Of a stretch of DNA of 64,000 nt, positions 34,926-43,823 are shown in pieces. Both the position numbers and the translations under genes were made by a program. The stretch is from NCBI RefSeq assembly GCF_000620805.1, contig NZ_KK211187.1:1536398-1600397 (forward strand), given 5' to 3'. The notes below the pieces were generated by a model. It did no database searches, was not told where the DNA came from, and was given only the letters and a program-made list of their open reading frames with translations. This DNA comes from Exiguobacterium undae DSM 14481. GTDB lineage: Bacteria; Bacillota; Bacilli; Exiguobacteriales; Exiguobacteriaceae. Each line of letters begins with the position of its first letter. Within the stretch, counting starts at the first letter, position 1.

Positions 34926-35400
34926 GGGTTTGATCCAACAGCATCGTGTGATCCGAAGCGAAGACCGCCAGTTCGTCCCCCGGCACAGCAACGATTGAGA
35001 CGAGTCCTTCCTGCGGTAACTTCATGTCGATCGTCCATGATTCGTAATAAGTGTCAGAACCGTTGATGACGAGTGTTTTACCGGAGCTGAACGTCAGGAA
35101 CAGGTGCGGTGCGGCCTTGCCGATACGGACGGCGATGATGCGTTCAGTATGTAATCTTACAATCAGTTGCAACATCTCTTCTTTTGGCATATGTCGGACA
35201 ACCCAGTCCTTCGTCGATTCGACGTCACCGTAATACAGACGGTCGGTTTCAATCCGGATGGAGATGTCGGGAATCGTCGCATCATATAGATTAATCAATT
35301 CGATGCTTGTGAAGCCTGTCAAGTGGACAGTGGCAATTTGCGTTCCTGTTAAGTAGGTCGAGACAAGCTTACGGGCCAGTTGATGATCTTCTTTATTCAT
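34918..35400 (-). CDS. Unknown 160-residue protein
   Basis: Soluble, without signal peptide. Alternating short strands and one helix (PKEEMLQLIVRLHTERI) are predicted. No recognised domain. It heads the operon with the nucleotidyltransferase, GNAT and anchored protein genes; the overlaps suggest one transcript. The 112 bp upstream, 35401-35511, show no feature beyond an A/T-rich promoter-like stretch. Confidence 0.6.
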   Translation of the reverse strand: MNKEDHQLARKLVSTYLTGTQIATVHLTGFTSIELINLYDATIPDISIRIETDRLYYGDVESTKDWVVRHMPKEEMLQLIVRLHTERIIAVRIGKAAPHLFLTFSSGKTLVINGSDTYYESWTIDMKLPQEGLVSIVAVPGDELAVFASDHTMLLDQTHE

Positions 35401-35511
35401 AATTACACCTCTTTATAAAATATTCGATAGTTGAAATAAATAGAAAGATATACTTTCGGTACTTTTACTCTCTCAATTTACCACATATTAGCAAAGGGCG
35501 GGAGAGGGCAA

Positions 35512-35549
35512 CAAAAAACAGATGCCCGCCACGCGGGCGTCATCTGTTT
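35512..35549 (-). terminator. Terminator of the RNase H-like gene
   Basis: AACAGATG..CCGC pairs with GCGGGC.TCATCTGTT, with an A/T tract after it on the minus strand. Confidence 0.75.
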
Positions 35550-35557
35550 AGTCGTGC

Positions 35558-35962
35558 TTAGTTGGCTTTTTTTAAGATGTTGAGTAGCCACTTCTGAAGA
35601 TCCTTGCCACCTTCGTAAAACGAACAATCACGGAGTTCGATCGTATGTCCACCCGCTTGGATCAGCTCGTTAAACGTATTTCCGAGATCACGGTTCTCCC
35701 ATTGACGCTCATCATTGAGGTACTTGAAACCGAAGTTGCACTCGACGTTGAAGATGATATGGAACGGTTCCTTAAACGACTGGACGGCACGGATCATCTC
35801 GAGAAGAATCATCCGCTTCGGTGTTGATTTTTTGAACGTATCGATGACGGTTGTCCGTCGTCCGTGAAATTCGACGACGCGGACGGCGCGTCCTTCATCC
35901 GCTTTGAAATCATAACTCGTCCGAATCGAGACGATGATTTCGCGTTGATCTTGTTGTTGCAT
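35558..35962 (-). CDS. Small protein with RNase H-like pattern but lost catalytic residues
   Basis: 134 residues. The order of elements resembles ribonuclease HI: a first strand EIIVSIRTSYDF, GRRTTVIDTF, a helix KRMILLEMIRAVQSFKEP where RNase H has NRMELMAAIxALexLKEP, a strand HIIFNVECNFGF where RNase H has STDSQYV, and late W/N/DL and H-T-IEL. The usual Asp, Glu and Asp metal ligands are not at those places, so if the fold is right it is not an active nuclease. The resemblance is by eye; otherwise hypothetical. Transcribed alone. Confidence 0.6.
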   Translation of the reverse strand: MQQQDQREIIVSIRTSYDFKADEGRAVRVVEFHGRRTTVIDTFKKSTPKRMILLEMIRAVQSFKEPFHIIFNVECNFGFKYLNDERQWENRDLGNTFNELIQAGGHTIELRDCSFYEGGKDLQKWLLNILKKAN

Positions 35963-36049
35963 CGTATACCACTGCCTTTCTCTCGTTTGAGTATACCACC
36001 ACCCTCCCCCCGCCTTGAAGTGTTATTTCACAATCCGTCCCAAGAACGA

Positions 36050-36078
36050 TTGAAACCTCCTATTATTTGTCTTATAAT
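36050..36078 (+). promoter_or_regulatory. Sigma-A promoter of the Ig-like lipoprotein gene
   Basis: TTGAAA (36050-36055), 17-nt spacer, TATAAT (36073-36078). Confidence 0.75.
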
Positions 36079-36105
36079 GAAAAATATGCTGAAAGGAGCC
36101 CGATT

Positions 36106-36489
36106 GTGAAACCGTTATTTTCCATTATCCTGACGATTTGTTTAATTTTTACGGGCTGTTACTGTACGCTTGACGAGCAGACGGACGGACCCCATTTCAA
36201 ATCGCGTGCTCGGACGATCTCGAAGTACCATACGTTTGACATCGAATTTTCAAAAGGCTTGCGACCGGACCAAGTTTCAAACCGGACCGTCACGATCACG
36301 GATTCGACCGGTGAACGGATGCAGACGGAGCTTGAAATCATCGACGGCAAGGAATTGCGGATCAAACCGCCCCGCTCCGGTTACCAAAAAGGCCGCCGGT
36401 ACATCATACATATCCGGGATTCGATCGACGCACGTAAACAAGTAAAAAGCAATACGATAAAAGAACGGACCTTCACTGTTGATCGTTAA
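36106..36489 (+). CDS. Small secreted protein with Ig-like domain
   Basis: 127 residues starting at GTG (36106) with AAAGGAGC 5 nt upstream. The signal peptide ends in IFTGCYC, a possible lipobox (TGC). The remaining 100 residues read as one SbsA-type Ig-like domain: HTFDIEFSKGLRPDQVSNRTVTITD, LEIIDGKELRIKPP and YIIHIRDSI. These domains occur in cell-surface proteins of Bacillales, usually as repeats; a single-domain protein is unusual. Role unknown. Confidence 0.65.
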   Translation: MKPLFSIILTICLIFTGCYCTLDEQTDGPHFKSRARTISKYHTFDIEFSKGLRPDQVSNRTVTITDSTGERMQTELEIIDGKELRIKPPRSGYQKGRRYIIHIRDSIDARKQVKSNTIKERTFTVDR

Positions 36490-36511
36490 ACAGGAAGCTC
36501 CGTTCTTTTTT
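36460..36511. terminator. Bidirectional terminator
   Basis: AAAGAACGGA pairs with TCCGTTCTTT over 10 bp with a long loop; it overlaps the end of the Ig-like gene and serves the convergent membrane protein gene. Confidence 0.65.
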
Positions 36512-37037
36512 AGTCGGCGCGTTTTGGAAAAATCGTATAACTGACGGCAATCAGTCCGTCGACCAGAAGGACAAGGAACCAGATCTGAACCGTTTGCAGC
36601 AAGGCTTCAGTCTGTTTGAAATCGGCAATCCAAAAGATCATCCCGGCCAACAACACACTTCCAATGATGAATGCCGTCAGGTGGCGGACAAACCCTTCGC
36701 GCTCCCGCTGCGCCTTGGAGCGGACGTCGCGGACGACGTCTTTACGGAGAATGAACCGTTGGTAAGTCTGATCCGCCCACGCAATCAGCGATTTACCGAA
36801 GGCGAGTGAGACGCCAATATAGATGGCGGCGACACCATGGGCCCATGTCGCTTCCGTCCCTTGCCTTAAGTCGTAAACGGTCAAAACAAGCAAGACAAGA
36901 TCGATGACCGGCGACATCGCCATCAGGCGCAGTCCGAGTCGTTGTTTCCGCCAGCCATAGCGGACGATCAGTCCGGCAAGGATGAAGACCCAAAACATGA
37001 TTTCACACACGATGATGCCCCATGCAATTCCGTTCAT
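36510..37037 (-). CDS. Four-to-five-helix membrane protein, probable target of the adjacent TetR regulator
   Basis: 175 residues. Hydrophobic segments at about 5-25, 38-58, 65-85 (weaker), 118-138 and 148-168, with a charged cytoplasmic loop RSKAQREREGF. No transport motif is recognised. It is divergent from the tetR gene, and a perfect operator TAATAC-N4-GTATTA lies 18 bp before its start codon, between start and promoter, so it is probably repressed by that regulator. Confidence 0.7.
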   Translation of the reverse strand: MNGIAWGIIVCEIMFWVFILAGLIVRYGWRKQRLGLRLMAMSPVIDLVLLVLTVYDLRQGTEATWAHGVAAIYIGVSLAFGKSLIAWADQTYQRFILRKDVVRDVRSKAQREREGFVRHLTAFIIGSVLLAGMIFWIADFKQTEALLQTVQIWFLVLLVDGLIAVSYTIFPKRAD

Positions 37038-37054
37038 ATTGATTCCTCCTTTTT

Positions 37055-37070
37055 TAATACGGGTGTATTA
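37055..37070. promoter_or_regulatory. TetR operator candidate A
   Basis: TAATAC, GGGT, GTATTA: perfect dyad, 18 bp before the membrane protein gene. Confidence 0.65.
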
Positions 37071-37107
37071 TAAAAATACCACATCCCACTACGGTTGCCT
37101 ATCGTTT

Positions 37108-37123
37108 TAATACATTTGTATCA
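37108..37123. promoter_or_regulatory. TetR operator candidate B
   Basis: TAATAC, ATTT, GTATCA: the same dyad with one mismatch, next to the tetR -10 element (TGGTATACT, TATACT at 37133-37138). Confidence 0.65.
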
Positions 37124-37144
37124 AAAAAATGGTATACTGACGTC

Positions 37145-37723
37145 ATGCCAAAACAAGTCGATCACGAAAAAAGACGACGCCAAATCGCAGAAGCGACCTG
37201 GCGTCTCATATCAACTGAAGGAATTGAACAAGCGACCGTCCGTAAGATTGCCCAGGAAGCCGGTTTATCGCTTGGTGCGTTACGGCATTACTTTGCAACT
37301 CAAGACGAGTTGCTCCGTTTTTCGATGGAACTCGTCTCGGAACGGGCGCAACAACGGATTACCACCATCTTCGAACAAGGAGGTCCGCCGAAGCAAGTCT
37401 TGCTCGATGTTTTACTGGAAGTGTTGCCGTACAAAGAAGAATACCAGCTCGAAATGAGCGTGTGGTTCCAATTCATGATGGCGGCCTATCGTTCTAAAAC
37501 CGATACCGGCACGGATGATATTTTCCGGATGTGCCTCGTCCTGCTCGAACGGTTGCCGGCAGGTACGTTGCGGGACGGAATCGATGTCCGGCTTGAAGCC
37601 GAGCGGTTGGCGGCATTGATCGATGGTCTGGCGTTTCATGCCTTATTCCGACCGGAACGGTTGACGAAAGACCGCTTGAAGACGATTCTTGTCCACCACC
37701 TGAACACCATTTTCCAGTCATGA
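37145..37723 (+). CDS. TetR-family transcriptional regulator
   Basis: 192 residues with an N-terminal TetR helix-turn-helix (residues 8-55: TVRKIAQEAGLSLGALRHYF) and a BetI/PksA-like C-terminal ligand domain. The -10 element TATACT ends only 6 nt before the ATG and no ribosome binding site exists, so the mRNA is probably leaderless. It likely represses itself and the divergent membrane protein gene through the two TAATAC dyads. Ligand unknown. Confidence 0.88.
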   Translation: MPKQVDHEKRRRQIAEATWRLISTEGIEQATVRKIAQEAGLSLGALRHYFATQDELLRFSMELVSERAQQRITTIFEQGGPPKQVLLDVLLEVLPYKEEYQLEMSVWFQFMMAAYRSKTDTGTDDIFRMCLVLLERLPAGTLRDGIDVRLEAERLAALIDGLAFHALFRPERLTKDRLKTILVHHLNTIFQS

Positions 37724-37726
37724 CGA

Positions 37727-37770
37727 CACCCCGCCGCCCTCCTCTCAGGAGTGGACGACGGGGTGTTGTT
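37727..37770. terminator. Bidirectional terminator between tetR and the MATE gene
   Basis: ACACCCCG(C)CG...CCTCCT pairs with AGGAG...CGACGGGGTGT. It overlaps the last codons of the MATE gene. Confidence 0.6.
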
Positions 37771-39058
37771 TGTGTAAGCGGCGTTCTGCCAGGTGAAGCG
37801 ATCCGGAACGCATCAGACCAAAACCGATGAAGGCGAGCCAAACACCGTGATTGCCGATCCAGTTGATGGACAGCAGCAGCACGGCGAACGTGATGAATCC
37901 TTGAATCATCGAGTTCCGGACCGGTTTCGCTTGGGCGCGTCCGGCGAACACCCCTTCATACAGCATCGCAAACCCACCGGTCAGCGGGAACAGGAGAATC
38001 CAGCCGTAGTAGGCACCGGCGACAATCAAAAGTTCCGGGTCAGCCGAAAACAAGCGGAGAAAAGGTTGCTGGAACAGAAACAACAGGAGCATGATGAGGA
38101 CAATCGACGCCAAACCAAACTGCCGGGTCAGCCGGACACTTTGTTGATAGCCCGCTTCATCGTTGCGTCCGCGCGCTCGTCCGACAAGAATCGTCGAAGC
38201 ACTACCGAGCCCGCCAAACTAGTACGCGATGACATACTGCATTTGCAACAGGATCGCATTAGCCGCCAGAATGTCCGGTCCAAACGACGCTCCGGTCCGG
38301 GTGAACCAGCCGGTGACGAGCAAAAGAAAAATCGTTCGGATGAACAAGTCGGCGTTGACGCTAAAAAACTGCCGGTAGTCCTGAAGGCGGAATAACAGGT
38401 GCCGGTACGTCGGTTTCCAAATCAGTTGCCGGACAATAAAGGATAAGGCCAAGAACACGGTACAGACTTCGGCGATCAGTGTCGCAGCGGCGACGCCGGC
38501 AACACCGTAATCAAGACCGACCACGAAGATGACGTCCAGCACAATGTTGATGATATTACTCACGATTTGAATCATCAGAGCCTGTTTCACCTGCCCCTGT
38601 CCAATCAGCCAACCGAGTACCGCATAACCGATCAAGACGAACGGCGCACCGTAAATCCGGTAATCGATGTATGTGTTGACGTCCGACAATAACGAGGCGG
38701 GTGCGGCTAACAGGTATAATCCGGCAGATGCCAAAGGGGCGCGGCAGACAATCAAGATCAGACCGATTACCAGTCCCAGCAGGACCGGGCGGTATAAAGC
38801 AAACTGCAACGAGGTCTCATCGTGGTGGACACTCGCTTGGGCACTGAAACCGGTCGTGCTGACTTTCAAGAATCCGAACAGCCAGTAAATCGTATTAAAG
38901 AAGACGGCGCCAAGCGCGATGCCGCCGATTGCCGCGGCATCTCCCGTCTGACCGATCACGATCGTATCCGTGACGCTAAGCAACGGTGTCAGGATACTCG
39001 ACAAGATCAACGGATAGGCTAGCACCCCATACTGCCGGGCCGTCACCGGTGCCGTCAC
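37745..39058 (-). pseudogene. MATE-family efflux transporter interrupted by an in-frame amber codon
   Basis: The full frame (about 437 codons) encodes a complete twelve-helix MATE/DinF-like exporter, but a TAG at 38219-38221 stops it after codon 279. The same frame continues without further stops: the N-terminal part ends ILLQMQYVIAY and the rest begins FGGLGSASTILVGRARGRN, a normal MATE continuation. So one base change separates it from an intact gene. GTG at 39058 overlaps the ancestral stop of the upstream ATPase gene (GTGA), which places it in the metal-transport operon. It may have exported the metallophore that the ABC importer recovers; that is inference. Confidence 0.85.
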
Positions 39059-39807
39059 CACGCTGCCGCCTCAATGAACGCCTTGGTGTAATCGGGGCGG
39101 CTCGGATTCCGTTGCTCCATCGTATCGAACTAATCGGTGATCCGACCATCCTGCAGCACCAGAATTTCGTCGCACAGGGCCATCACACAGTCGAGCTGAT
39201 GGGAAATGAAGACGTAAGACATCTGCAAGGACTGTTTTAAGTCCTGCAACAAATCGATCATCTCACGCAAGGCGAGCACATCGAGTCCGGTCGTCGGTTC
39301 ATCCAGAACGATGACTGCGGGCTCGATCGAAATCGCCCGGGCGATCGCCATCCGCTGCAATTGACCGCCGCTAAGTGCCGCTGGCAGTCGATCGAGCAGG
39401 GAGTCGTCCAGCCCAACAGCGGCCAGCAATTCGGCTGTCAGACGCTCTTCCGATTCATTTGAGAAATGGTTCAAGTCCGGTTGATGCAGACGATACGGTT
39501 CAAGCAGCGAGCGGCGCATCGTCCAATCCGGATTAAAGGAGCCGTGTGGATGTTGAAAAACGGCTTGAATATGCCGGCGTCGGGACCGCTGCGATCGGGT
39601 TGAGAACGGTTGTCCGAGCAACAGGACTTGTCCGTCGTCCTGCGCCTGCAGTTGCAATAACACCCGGGCTAACGTCGATTTCCCGCTCCCGCTTTCGCCG
39701 ATGATGCCGAGGGATCGACCGGCGGAGAGCGCAAACGTGACATCGGTCAGGACGGGTTGATTCCGGTAACGGACCGAGACATGCTCGACCGTCAATAATA
39801 CGGACAT
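39055..39807 (-). pseudogene. Nik/Opp-type ABC ATPase (second), interrupted by an amber codon near its end
   Basis: The ATPase has Walker A GESGSGKST, signature LSGGQLQRMAIA and Walker B VIVLDEPT. A TAG at 39130-39132 ends it after DGRITD. The frame then reads on for 24 codons through NPSRPDYTKAFIEAAAW to a TGA at 39055, the normal end of oligopeptide/nickel ATPases (…HPYTKALL…). The lost tail may be dispensable, so partial function is possible. GAGGAGG 7 nt upstream gives the start at 39807. A CAG-to-TAG change would explain it. Confidence 0.8.
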
Positions 39808-39821
39808 CTTCATGCCTCCTC

Positions 39822-40535
39822 TTATAAGTGCCTGTTAGTATACAAAGCCTGGGTATAGGGATGCCGGCTCGCGTGAATCGTCTCCGGAGTGACGGCATCG
39901 ATGATGGTTCCCTCTTTCATGATATACAACGTATCCGCATAATGTAAGGCATGGGTCAGTTCGTGGGTGACGAATAGGACCGTCGCCGCCGTTTGTTGTT
40001 GGTAATTGCGGAGCCAGTCCAATAGTTGCCGGGTCGCGACCGGATCGAGGGCCGTCGTCAGTTCATCGGCTAAAATGAGGCGAGGTTTCAGGAAAACAGC
40101 AAGGATGATCGCCATGCGTTGGAGTTGTCCGCCGCTGAGTTGATGCGGCAGACGGTCCAGTAAGTCGATGTCGAGACGGAATGAGCACAGTAACGATTCC
40201 GTCTGTTCTTTATCGTAGGCGACATGATGTGCCCGGCACAGATCGCGCATCGTTTCCTTGATTGTCAAAAACGGGACAAAGGATTGCTGGTAGTGTTGCG
40301 GAATGTAGCCGATCTCCCGTCCCCGCACCCAGTCCTCCCCTTCTGCAAACGTCACCGTTCCACCGACCGACAGCGTTTCCGGTACCAATCCGAGCAAGTG
40401 TTTCAGCAGGAGGGTTTTGCCGCTTCCGCTCGCACCGATCAGACAGATGAATTGATTGGCCGGAAAATCGACGGTGATGGCATGCAACAACGGCTTAGTC
40501 GGTGCCGTGACCGTCACGTGATGCAGTTGAATCAT
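39822..40535 (-). CDS. Nik/Opp-type ABC transporter ATPase (first)
   Basis: 237 residues. Walker A GASGSGKTLLLKH, signature QLSGGQLQRMAII, Walker B RLILADELTTALD and the family-typical HPYTQALY near the end are all present. It should power the permease pair upstream. The ATG at 40535 has AAAGGAG 7-8 nt upstream; an ATG at 40541 that overlaps the previous stop is too close to that site. Nickel, zinc-metallophore and peptide importers cannot be told apart from this subunit alone. Confidence 0.88.
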   Translation of the reverse strand: MIQLHHVTVTAPTKPLLHAITVDFPANQFICLIGASGSGKTLLLKHLLGLVPETLSVGGTVTFAEGEDWVRGREIGYIPQHYQQSFVPFLTIKETMRDLCRAHHVAYDKEQTESLLCSFRLDIDLLDRLPHQLSGGQLQRMAIILAVFLKPRLILADELTTALDPVATRQLLDWLRNYQQQTAATVLFVTHELTHALHYADTLYIMKEGTIIDAVTPETIHASRHPYTQALYTNRHL

Positions 40536-40537
40536 GT

Positions 40538-41325
40538 TCATACTCCTTTCTTTGCCGTCTGCTGTTGCAGACGGCGGTTCCACCACATCGAAGCACTGAC
40601 CGTCAGGACGATACATAATCCGGGCCAGATCATGAATCGGGGCGCCGCCTGAAAATACGGACGGGCTTCATTTAACATCGCTCCCCATTCGGGTACGGGA
40701 GGCTGGACACCCAAGCCGATGTAGGAGAAGGCGGACAAAAATAAGATGATTTTCCCGATGTCGACACTCATCAACACACGGACTTGCCGCAGGACGGTCC
40801 ATAACAGATGGCGCCGGACGATCATCGCATCCGATAATCCGTTGACCCGTGCCATCCAAATGTACTCGGATTGTTTCGTCGACGAGACGATTGTTTCCGT
40901 GAGCCGGGCATAGGACACCCATTTGATCAATAAGATGGCCAGGACAAGACTGTTGATTCCGGCACCTAACAAACCCGCCAAGACGAGAGCGAGCACCGTA
41001 TCCGGGAAGATGATCAGACTTTCTTCGATCCGGTGAATGATCCGTTTCAACAGACCGCCGTAATAACCGGCGAACAATCCGAGAACCGTTCCGACGGTTG
41101 CCGTCAACAACACGGTCACCCCACTGAACAAAAAAGAAATCACTCCCGCCAGAATCAAGCGGGCCAGAAAGTCACGTCCCAGGGCATCCGTCCCGAGCCA
41201 ATGCTGCATCGAGCTCGATGCGAGGCGTTGCGTGACGTCCGTCGTGTAAGGCGAGTGGGTGCCGAGATAGATCAGCAGAATCCCGATCCACACGCTGAAG
41301 ATGAACCAAAGCAGCCGCTTTTCAT
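40538..41325 (-). pseudogene. Nik/Opp-type ABC permease (second) with a frameshift right after its start codon
   Basis: From a GTG at 41293 the frame encodes a NikC/DppC-type permease (HWLGTDALGRDFLARLILAG, VLALVLAGLLGAG, the EAA-like loop RVNGLSDAMIVRRHLLW). The expected N-terminus KRLLWFIFSVW lies in the same frame upstream but has no start codon. The well-placed ATG at 41325, which overlaps the stop of the first permease (ATGA) and follows GGAGGTGG, is out of frame through a run of four A at 41319-41322. One extra A would restore M-K-K-R-L-L. The GTG at 41293 has no ribosome binding site and would cut the first helix. Confidence 0.75.
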
Positions 41326-42260
41326 CTCATGCCACCTCCCCGCCAATCGGGACGCAGATGTTGCGTCACCAGTCGCATGATCACGTTCAGCGCCACGATG
41401 ATGGCCGTCGTCAGCAGGATATACCCTTGAATCAGCGGATAATCCCGTTGCAAGACGGCGTCGACCATCAATTTCCCGACGCCCGGATAGGCGAACAGGA
41501 CTTCGAGCACGACGACGCCACCGGCCAGGCTGCCGAGCGATAAGGTAAAGACGGCGAGGACCGGAGGCAGACTCCCGCGAAAGGCGTATTTCCAAAAAAT
41601 CGTCTGTTCGGAGAGCCCGCGGGCACGGGCAATCTGAATGTACTCTTTTGCGAGTTCCGTCTGTAAATTAACCCGTAACAGCTGGATGTAGATACTGGCT
41701 AACGCCAAACTGAGCGAGACAGCCGGCAAGACGATGGATAATACCCCGTCCCGCCCCATGACGGGTAACCACGGCAGACGGATGGCAAACCAATCGGTCA
41801 AGACGAGTCCGATCCAAAAGCTCGGGACAGCCGCACCGATCAGGGACACACCGTCAGCAGTCAGTCGGACGACGTGTCGGTTGGAACAGGCACTCCATGT
41901 TCCGAGCGGTACGGCGAGAAGCAGGGCAAGCACCAAGCCGCTTCCGGCGATTTCAAAGGTTGCCCGGTAACTTTCTCCCAACATCAATAAAACCGGCCGT
42001 CCGGTCATGAACGATTCCCCGAGATCGAGTCGACCGACCCGGCTCAGCCAGTCGATGTACTGGGCCAGCAACGGTTCGTGAAAACCGAGTTCCCGGCGGA
42101 CCGTCTCGATTTGTTCCGGTGACGCACTTAATTCGTCGATATTGAGCAACGTCAAGACCGGATCCCCCGGTAAGAAGCGTAAAAGCGCAAAACTGCCGAA
42201 GGTCATGAAAAACAGAAAAAACAGGGCTTCCCCTGTTTGACGGACGAAGAGACGTCCCAT
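41322..42260 (-). CDS. Nik/Opp-type ABC permease (first)
   Basis: 312 residues of the NikB/DppB family: N-terminal helix GEALFFLFFMTFGSFALLRF, LPGDPV, then five more helices and the EAA-like loop YIQIARARGLSEQTIFWKYA. It lies 1 nt after the substrate-binding protein gene and, ancestrally, was coupled to the second permease by an ATGA overlap. It forms half of the membrane channel of the importer. Confidence 0.9.
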   Translation of the reverse strand: MGRLFVRQTGEALFFLFFMTFGSFALLRFLPGDPVLTLLNIDELSASPEQIETVRRELGFHEPLLAQYIDWLSRVGRLDLGESFMTGRPVLLMLGESYRATFEIAGSGLVLALLLAVPLGTWSACSNRHVVRLTADGVSLIGAAVPSFWIGLVLTDWFAIRLPWLPVMGRDGVLSIVLPAVSLSLALASIYIQLLRVNLQTELAKEYIQIARARGLSEQTIFWKYAFRGSLPPVLAVFTLSLGSLAGGVVVLEVLFAYPGVGKLMVDAVLQRDYPLIQGYILLTTAIIVALNVIMRLVTQHLRPDWRGGGMR

Positions 42261-42261
42261 C

Positions 42262-43785
42262 TTACCGTACCTCGAGCTGATTCGTGATCATGTAGTATTC
42301 GCTTTTTTCCGTTTTCCAGCCTTTGACGTGAGTTTTGTCGTAGGCGACGAGCGTCGACGGATGGAGTAAAAAGCTGTTCAATTGCTTGGCATCAACCTCG
42401 CGGGCAATCTGTTCAGCGAGGACATTTCGTTCTGTAGGCTTGACGGTTCGCTTCAGACGATCAAGCTGTCGTGTCAGTGACGGATCGTTGACACCACTAA
42501 AGTTCAATCCCCCCTGCGGATGATACGTCGCATGCAAGTAATACCCGGCATCTCCCCGCGGTGCCGTTAAATTGCTGTAGGTCGCAAGATCCCAGTCCCG
42601 GTGACTGCCCATGTATTCTTCCGGCACGTCAATCTGTTTGATCTTGATCGTTACTCCGATTTTCTTCGCGTCATCCTGCAAAACTTGGGCAATCAACGGT
42701 AAATCCGGTCGTGCCGAGTAGGTCAGCAACGTCAACGTCAACGGTTGACCGTTTTTTTGCATTTGACCGTCCTGTAACGTATAGCCCGCCTGCTTTAAGT
42801 AAGAGACAGCCGTCCGTTGTGTCTGTTTTTCGTATGTCGGTGCAAACGGAAACGACTGGATGAACGGACCGGTCGCGACCGTCGCATATCCTTGCAGGAC
42901 GTGATCGACCAACTCGTCCCGGTCAACTAACGCATCGATGGCTTGGCGAACGGGTAACGACTGCATCGGTCCGTTCGAGACGTTCATCGTCAGTTGATGG
43001 ACACGGAACGTCTCCACCGCCTCGACCGTCAGTCCTTTGTTCTTCAGCTGATCGACGGATTCGACTTCCGGTCGATAGACGACATCGGCTTGTCCGGACT
43101 GCAACGCCATCGTTCGTGCCCCGGCGTCCTCGTTGAATAAAAAATCAACGCTCTCCAGTTTGGCCCGCTCACCCCAGTATCCGTCAAACCGTGTCAAATC
43201 AACTTTTGTCCCGGGAGAGAAGTTGCTGACGGCAAACGGACCGGTGCCAACGGGTTGTGTATCAATCCGTTTCGCATCGATATCAATGATGGCCGTGTTC
43301 GGATTGACCAGTTCCGAGATGAACTCGGGATAAACCGTCTGGGTCTCGATCAGCAGATCCGCGCCGTCGACGGTGATGGATTTGATATTTAGAGCGTTTT
43401 TGACGCCCGCATTCTCACGGATTGACCGCTCCAGTGAAGCTTTGACGGCGGCAGCATCAAGCGGCTCCCCGTTTTGAAATTGGATGTCTTCTTGTAAAAC
43501 GATACGCCAAACGGTCTGACTCTCATTCGTCCAGCTTTTGGCAAGCCACGGCTCGACCGTCAGCTTGTCGTCGTCCAGACGAACCAAGGTCTCCGTCACG
43601 CCTGCCCGTAACGGGACGTAACTGCTGTCACGATGCGGATCGAGGGATAACGTCGCGAAATTATAGACGAACGTCAAGTGCTGATCTTTCGGGGAATCGG
43701 TTGCCGGACTGCATCCACTGAGTAATGCCGTACCGATGGCGACGGTCACGAACGTCTGTCGTGACCACTTTTTATATGTAAACAT
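42262..43785 (-). CDS. ABC transporter substrate-binding lipoprotein, NikA/Cnt/Opp type
   Basis: 507 residues of solute-binding family 5. The signal peptide ends in ALLSGC (Cys25). Family landmarks are LSLDPHRDSSYVPLRAGVTE, PWLAKSW, FQNGEPLDAAAVK and VGTGPFAV. It would capture a metal-metallophore complex or peptide outside the membrane. It is the first gene of the operon, with AGAGGTG before its ATG. A Zur-like box fills the promoter spacer, which favours zinc over nickel or peptide. Confidence 0.88.
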   Translation of the reverse strand: MFTYKKWSRQTFVTVAIGTALLSGCSPATDSPKDQHLTFVYNFATLSLDPHRDSSYVPLRAGVTETLVRLDDDKLTVEPWLAKSWTNESQTVWRIVLQEDIQFQNGEPLDAAAVKASLERSIRENAGVKNALNIKSITVDGADLLIETQTVYPEFISELVNPNTAIIDIDAKRIDTQPVGTGPFAVSNFSPGTKVDLTRFDGYWGERAKLESVDFLFNEDAGARTMALQSGQADVVYRPEVESVDQLKNKGLTVEAVETFRVHQLTMNVSNGPMQSLPVRQAIDALVDRDELVDHVLQGYATVATGPFIQSFPFAPTYEKQTQRTAVSYLKQAGYTLQDGQMQKNGQPLTLTLLTYSARPDLPLIAQVLQDDAKKIGVTIKIKQIDVPEEYMGSHRDWDLATYSNLTAPRGDAGYYLHATYHPQGGLNFSGVNDPSLTRQLDRLKRTVKPTERNVLAEQIAREVDAKQLNSFLLHPSTLVAYDKTHVKGWKTEKSEYYMITNQLEVR

Positions 43786-43803
43786 TTGTGTTTCACCTCT
43801 ATT

Positions 43804-43818
43804 TCGGAATAATTACGT
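43804..43818 (-). promoter_or_regulatory. Zur-like box 1
   Basis: TCGGAATAATTACGT differs at two positions from the Bacillus Zur consensus TCGTAATnATTACGA. It covers the predicted transcription start. Confidence 0.55.
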
Positions 43819-43823
43819 TTTAC

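Noticed and set aside
37745-39813. Reassignment or suppression of TAG as an amino acid codon
   Set aside because: Two nearby in-frame TAG codons suggested it, but TAG ends other genes normally (for example the anti-sigma gene at 60616), and no dedicated tRNA or other recoding sign is in view. Point mutations are simpler.
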